NCBI GenBank assembly: GCA_900545035.1
Contig: UQXM01000030.1
Span: forward strand, 1 to 14,539
Source of the DNA: an uncultured Fusobacterium sp.
GTDB taxonomy: Bacteria > Fusobacteriota > Fusobacteriia > Fusobacteriales > Fusobacteriaceae
Reading direction: 5' to 3'
Length of the DNA stretch: 14,539 nucleotides
The translations under genes and the position numbers were made by a program. The notes below the pieces were generated by a model, which was not told the DNA's origin, did not search any database, and was given only the letters and a program-made list of their open reading frames with translations. Below are positions 13,060 through 14,539 of the stretch, one piece after another. The stretch's first letter is position 1; each line of letters starts with the position of its first letter.

Positions 13060-14539
13060 TTAAATTAATACATCTTTTTTAATTTTTATATTGTTGTTTT
13101 CTTTTGAAATAACAATTCTGTAAAGTTCGTCTGATTTTTTAGGGAAATCTTCTCTGTAATGAGCTCCTCTGCTTTCTTTTCTGTTAATCATAGCAGTTAA
13201 AAGCATTTTTGCCGCCTCTGTTTTAAAATATATTTCAAGGGAATTTTCTTTTAAATGGTTTAAAATATTATAGCTCTTCTGCAAATTTTCAATTTCTGAA
13301 AGTCCCTCTTCCAAAAGTTTTTTGTTTCTTTTTATTCCCCCTTTTTCTGTTACAACTTTTTTCACTCTTTGAAGAATTTCAGATTTTGAAAGTTTATCCT
13401 CTGTATTCTCATCAAAATAACCGTTCAGCCAATTTTCAAATTTTTCTTTCAAAATATCATCGGATATTTTTTTCTCAGAAAGATGTTCAATATATTCACA
13501 GGCTTTTTCTGCTGCCCTTTTTCCAAATACCAAAGCTCCTCCCACAGAATTTCCTCCCAGTCTGTTTGCTCCTTCAACACCTGACAAAAGCTCACCTGCT
13601 GCAAAAAGTCCCTGCACCTTTGTTTCTCCCCAATCGGAAGTTTTCACTCCTCCATTGCAGCTGTGAGCAAAAGGAGAGATTATCACTTCATCTCTGCACA
13701 TATCAATTCCTATTTTTTCTTTCAGCCAATTCAGATATACAACATAAAATTCTCCTTTGTCTTTGTAAAGTTCCTCACTGAATTTCAGTTTTACACCTTT
13801 TTGACATTCCATCATTTTCAAATCAATTTCAAAACATTTAAAATCACAGCTGAAAGGAGCATATGCACTTCTTTCCAGCCACATATCTCTGTTTTTATCT
13901 CCCTCATACAAAAGATTTCCGTCCAAATCATACATTCCTGTGCAGTATTTTAAAGTATGTTCTCCAAATAATGTATTATAAACAGGTTTTATAAAAGCCG
14001 GGATAAACTGGATAAATTCCATGTTTTGTACTTCTGCCCCTGCATCAAGCATAACAATATGTCCGGATCCGTCCACATCTTTTGGGTAAAGATTATGCTC
14101 GTAAAGTCCTCCCACTCCACCTGTCGCCATAATTACAACAGAAGATTTCACTATAAAAAATTCTCCCTCATCATTTTGAAAAACAGCCCCTGCTGTTTTT
14201 TCGTTTTCTTTCAAAATATATATTATTCTGCTGTTTTCGATTATCTGTATATTTTTTAGGCTTTCAAAAATTTTCTCTCCTTTTTCTCTTGCTTTGTCCC
14301 ATTCGTTAATAAGATAAATATCTCTGGCATATTTTGCAAAACACGCAGGTCTTCTGTCCTTTCTCAGCCACGGCTCAAATCCTATCTCATTAAGATATCC
14401 CATACTTTCACGAATATTTTCTATATAAGCATTTATCATATGAGGATTGTCCATTCCTTTTCCTATTCCTCTGATGTCTTCAAAAAACAGTTCTTTATCT
14501 TCTTTTTCAAGAGCTGTTGCCTGTATTCCCAAAGTCCCC
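13060..14539 (-). CDS. Fumarate reductase / succinate dehydrogenase / aspartate oxidase-type flavoprotein (N-terminus cut by window)
   Basis: The reading frame is open through the right window edge (it reads Gly-Thr-Leu before the first possible start), so about the first 40 residues, including the N-terminal FAD motif, lie outside. The visible 493 residues show ATGGVGGLY (FAD region), GSGHIVMLDAGAEVQNMEFIQF, FAHSCNGGV (substrate-site region), LFAAGELLSGVEGANRLGGNSVGGALVFGKRAAE and SRGAHYREDFP, all typical of the SdhA/FrdA/NadB family. The exact substrate is unclear: the motifs fit a fumarate-reductase-like enzyme better than classical NadB. It lies upstream of the fucO-like gene on the same strand (84 bp gap) but fucO has its own promoter. 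An iron-sulfur partner may lie beyond the window. Confidence 0.8.
   Translation of the reverse strand, partial: GTLGIQATALEKEDKELFFEDIRGIGKGMDNPHMINAYIENIRESMGYLNEIGFEPWLRKDRRPACFAKYARDIYLINEWDKAREKGEKIFESLKNIQIIENSRIIYILKENEKTAGAVFQNDEGEFFIVKSSVVIMATGGVGGLYEHNLYPKDVDGSGHIVMLDAGAEVQNMEFIQFIPAFIKPVYNTLFGEHTLKYCTGMYDLDGNLLYEGDKNRDMWLERSAYAPFSCDFKCFEIDLKMMECQKGVKLKFSEELYKDKGEFYVVYLNWLKEKIGIDMCRDEVIISPFAHSCNGGVKTSDWGETKVQGLFAAGELLSGVEGANRLGGNSVGGALVFGKRAAEKACEYIEHLSEKKISDDILKEKFENWLNGYFDENTEDKLSKSEILQRVKKVVTEKGGIKRNKKLLEEGLSEIENLQKSYNILNHLKENSLEIYFKTEAAKMLLTAMINRKESRGAHYREDFPKKSDELYRIVISKENNNIKIKKDVLI

Noticed and set aside
1..14539. CRISPR array, tRNA or rRNA genes
   Set aside because: No regularly spaced repeats and no tRNA- or rRNA-like sequence were noticed in reading the window; short RNAs could still be missed by eye.

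Overview
The window is very AT-rich and low in G+C. Codons are biased toward AGA, AAA, ATA and TTT, ribosome-binding sites are strong and purine-rich, and promoters are readable TTGACA/TATAAT types. The gene set is anaerobic and fermentative: a FucO-type iron alcohol dehydrogenase, a glucose PTS permease, alanine dehydrogenase, AsnA and a fumarate-reductase-like flavoprotein. This fits a Fusobacterium-like organism, but that placement is an inference from composition and protein flavour, not a database match.

Layout. At 173-2124 (+) a small lipoprotein is followed by alanine racemase and a Nudix hydrolase. At 2177-2386 (-) lies a CopZ-like copper chaperone. At 2583-3221 (+) is a YheO/DauR-type PAS-HTH regulator, convergent with alanine dehydrogenase (3250-4356, -). 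An M24 aminopeptidase (4521-5921, +) diverges from ald. A 179-bp palindromic element (5931-6109) separates the aminopeptidase from a convergent CGGC-domain cysteine protein (6132-6560, -).

At 6664-8879 (+) is an operon of asnA, a thymidine-kinase-like gene and a DUF2185/Imm33-like gene. Ahead of asnA is a 21-codon leader peptide with three consecutive Asn codons plus one more, followed by alternative RNA stems that end in a strong intrinsic terminator. This looks like ribosome-mediated attenuation by asparagine. At 8925-10031 (-) is an intact MuA/TnsB-like protein whose DDE catalytic residues appear to be gone. It diverges from a glucose-type PTS EIICB (10250-11734, +). FucO-type dehydrogenase (11827-12975, -) and a flavoprotein cut by the right window edge (13060-14539, -) complete the window.

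How it fits together. Much of the left half handles alanine and peptides: racemase, dehydrogenase, a regulator of a family with a D-amino-acid member, and a proline-releasing peptidase. The middle handles asparagine synthesis under what appears to be its own translation-coupled attenuator. The right half covers sugar uptake and disposal of reducing power. The item most worth following up is the asnA leader: the peptide and the mutually exclusive stems can be read directly from the sequence. Second is the catalytically dead transposase-like protein, which looks domesticated.
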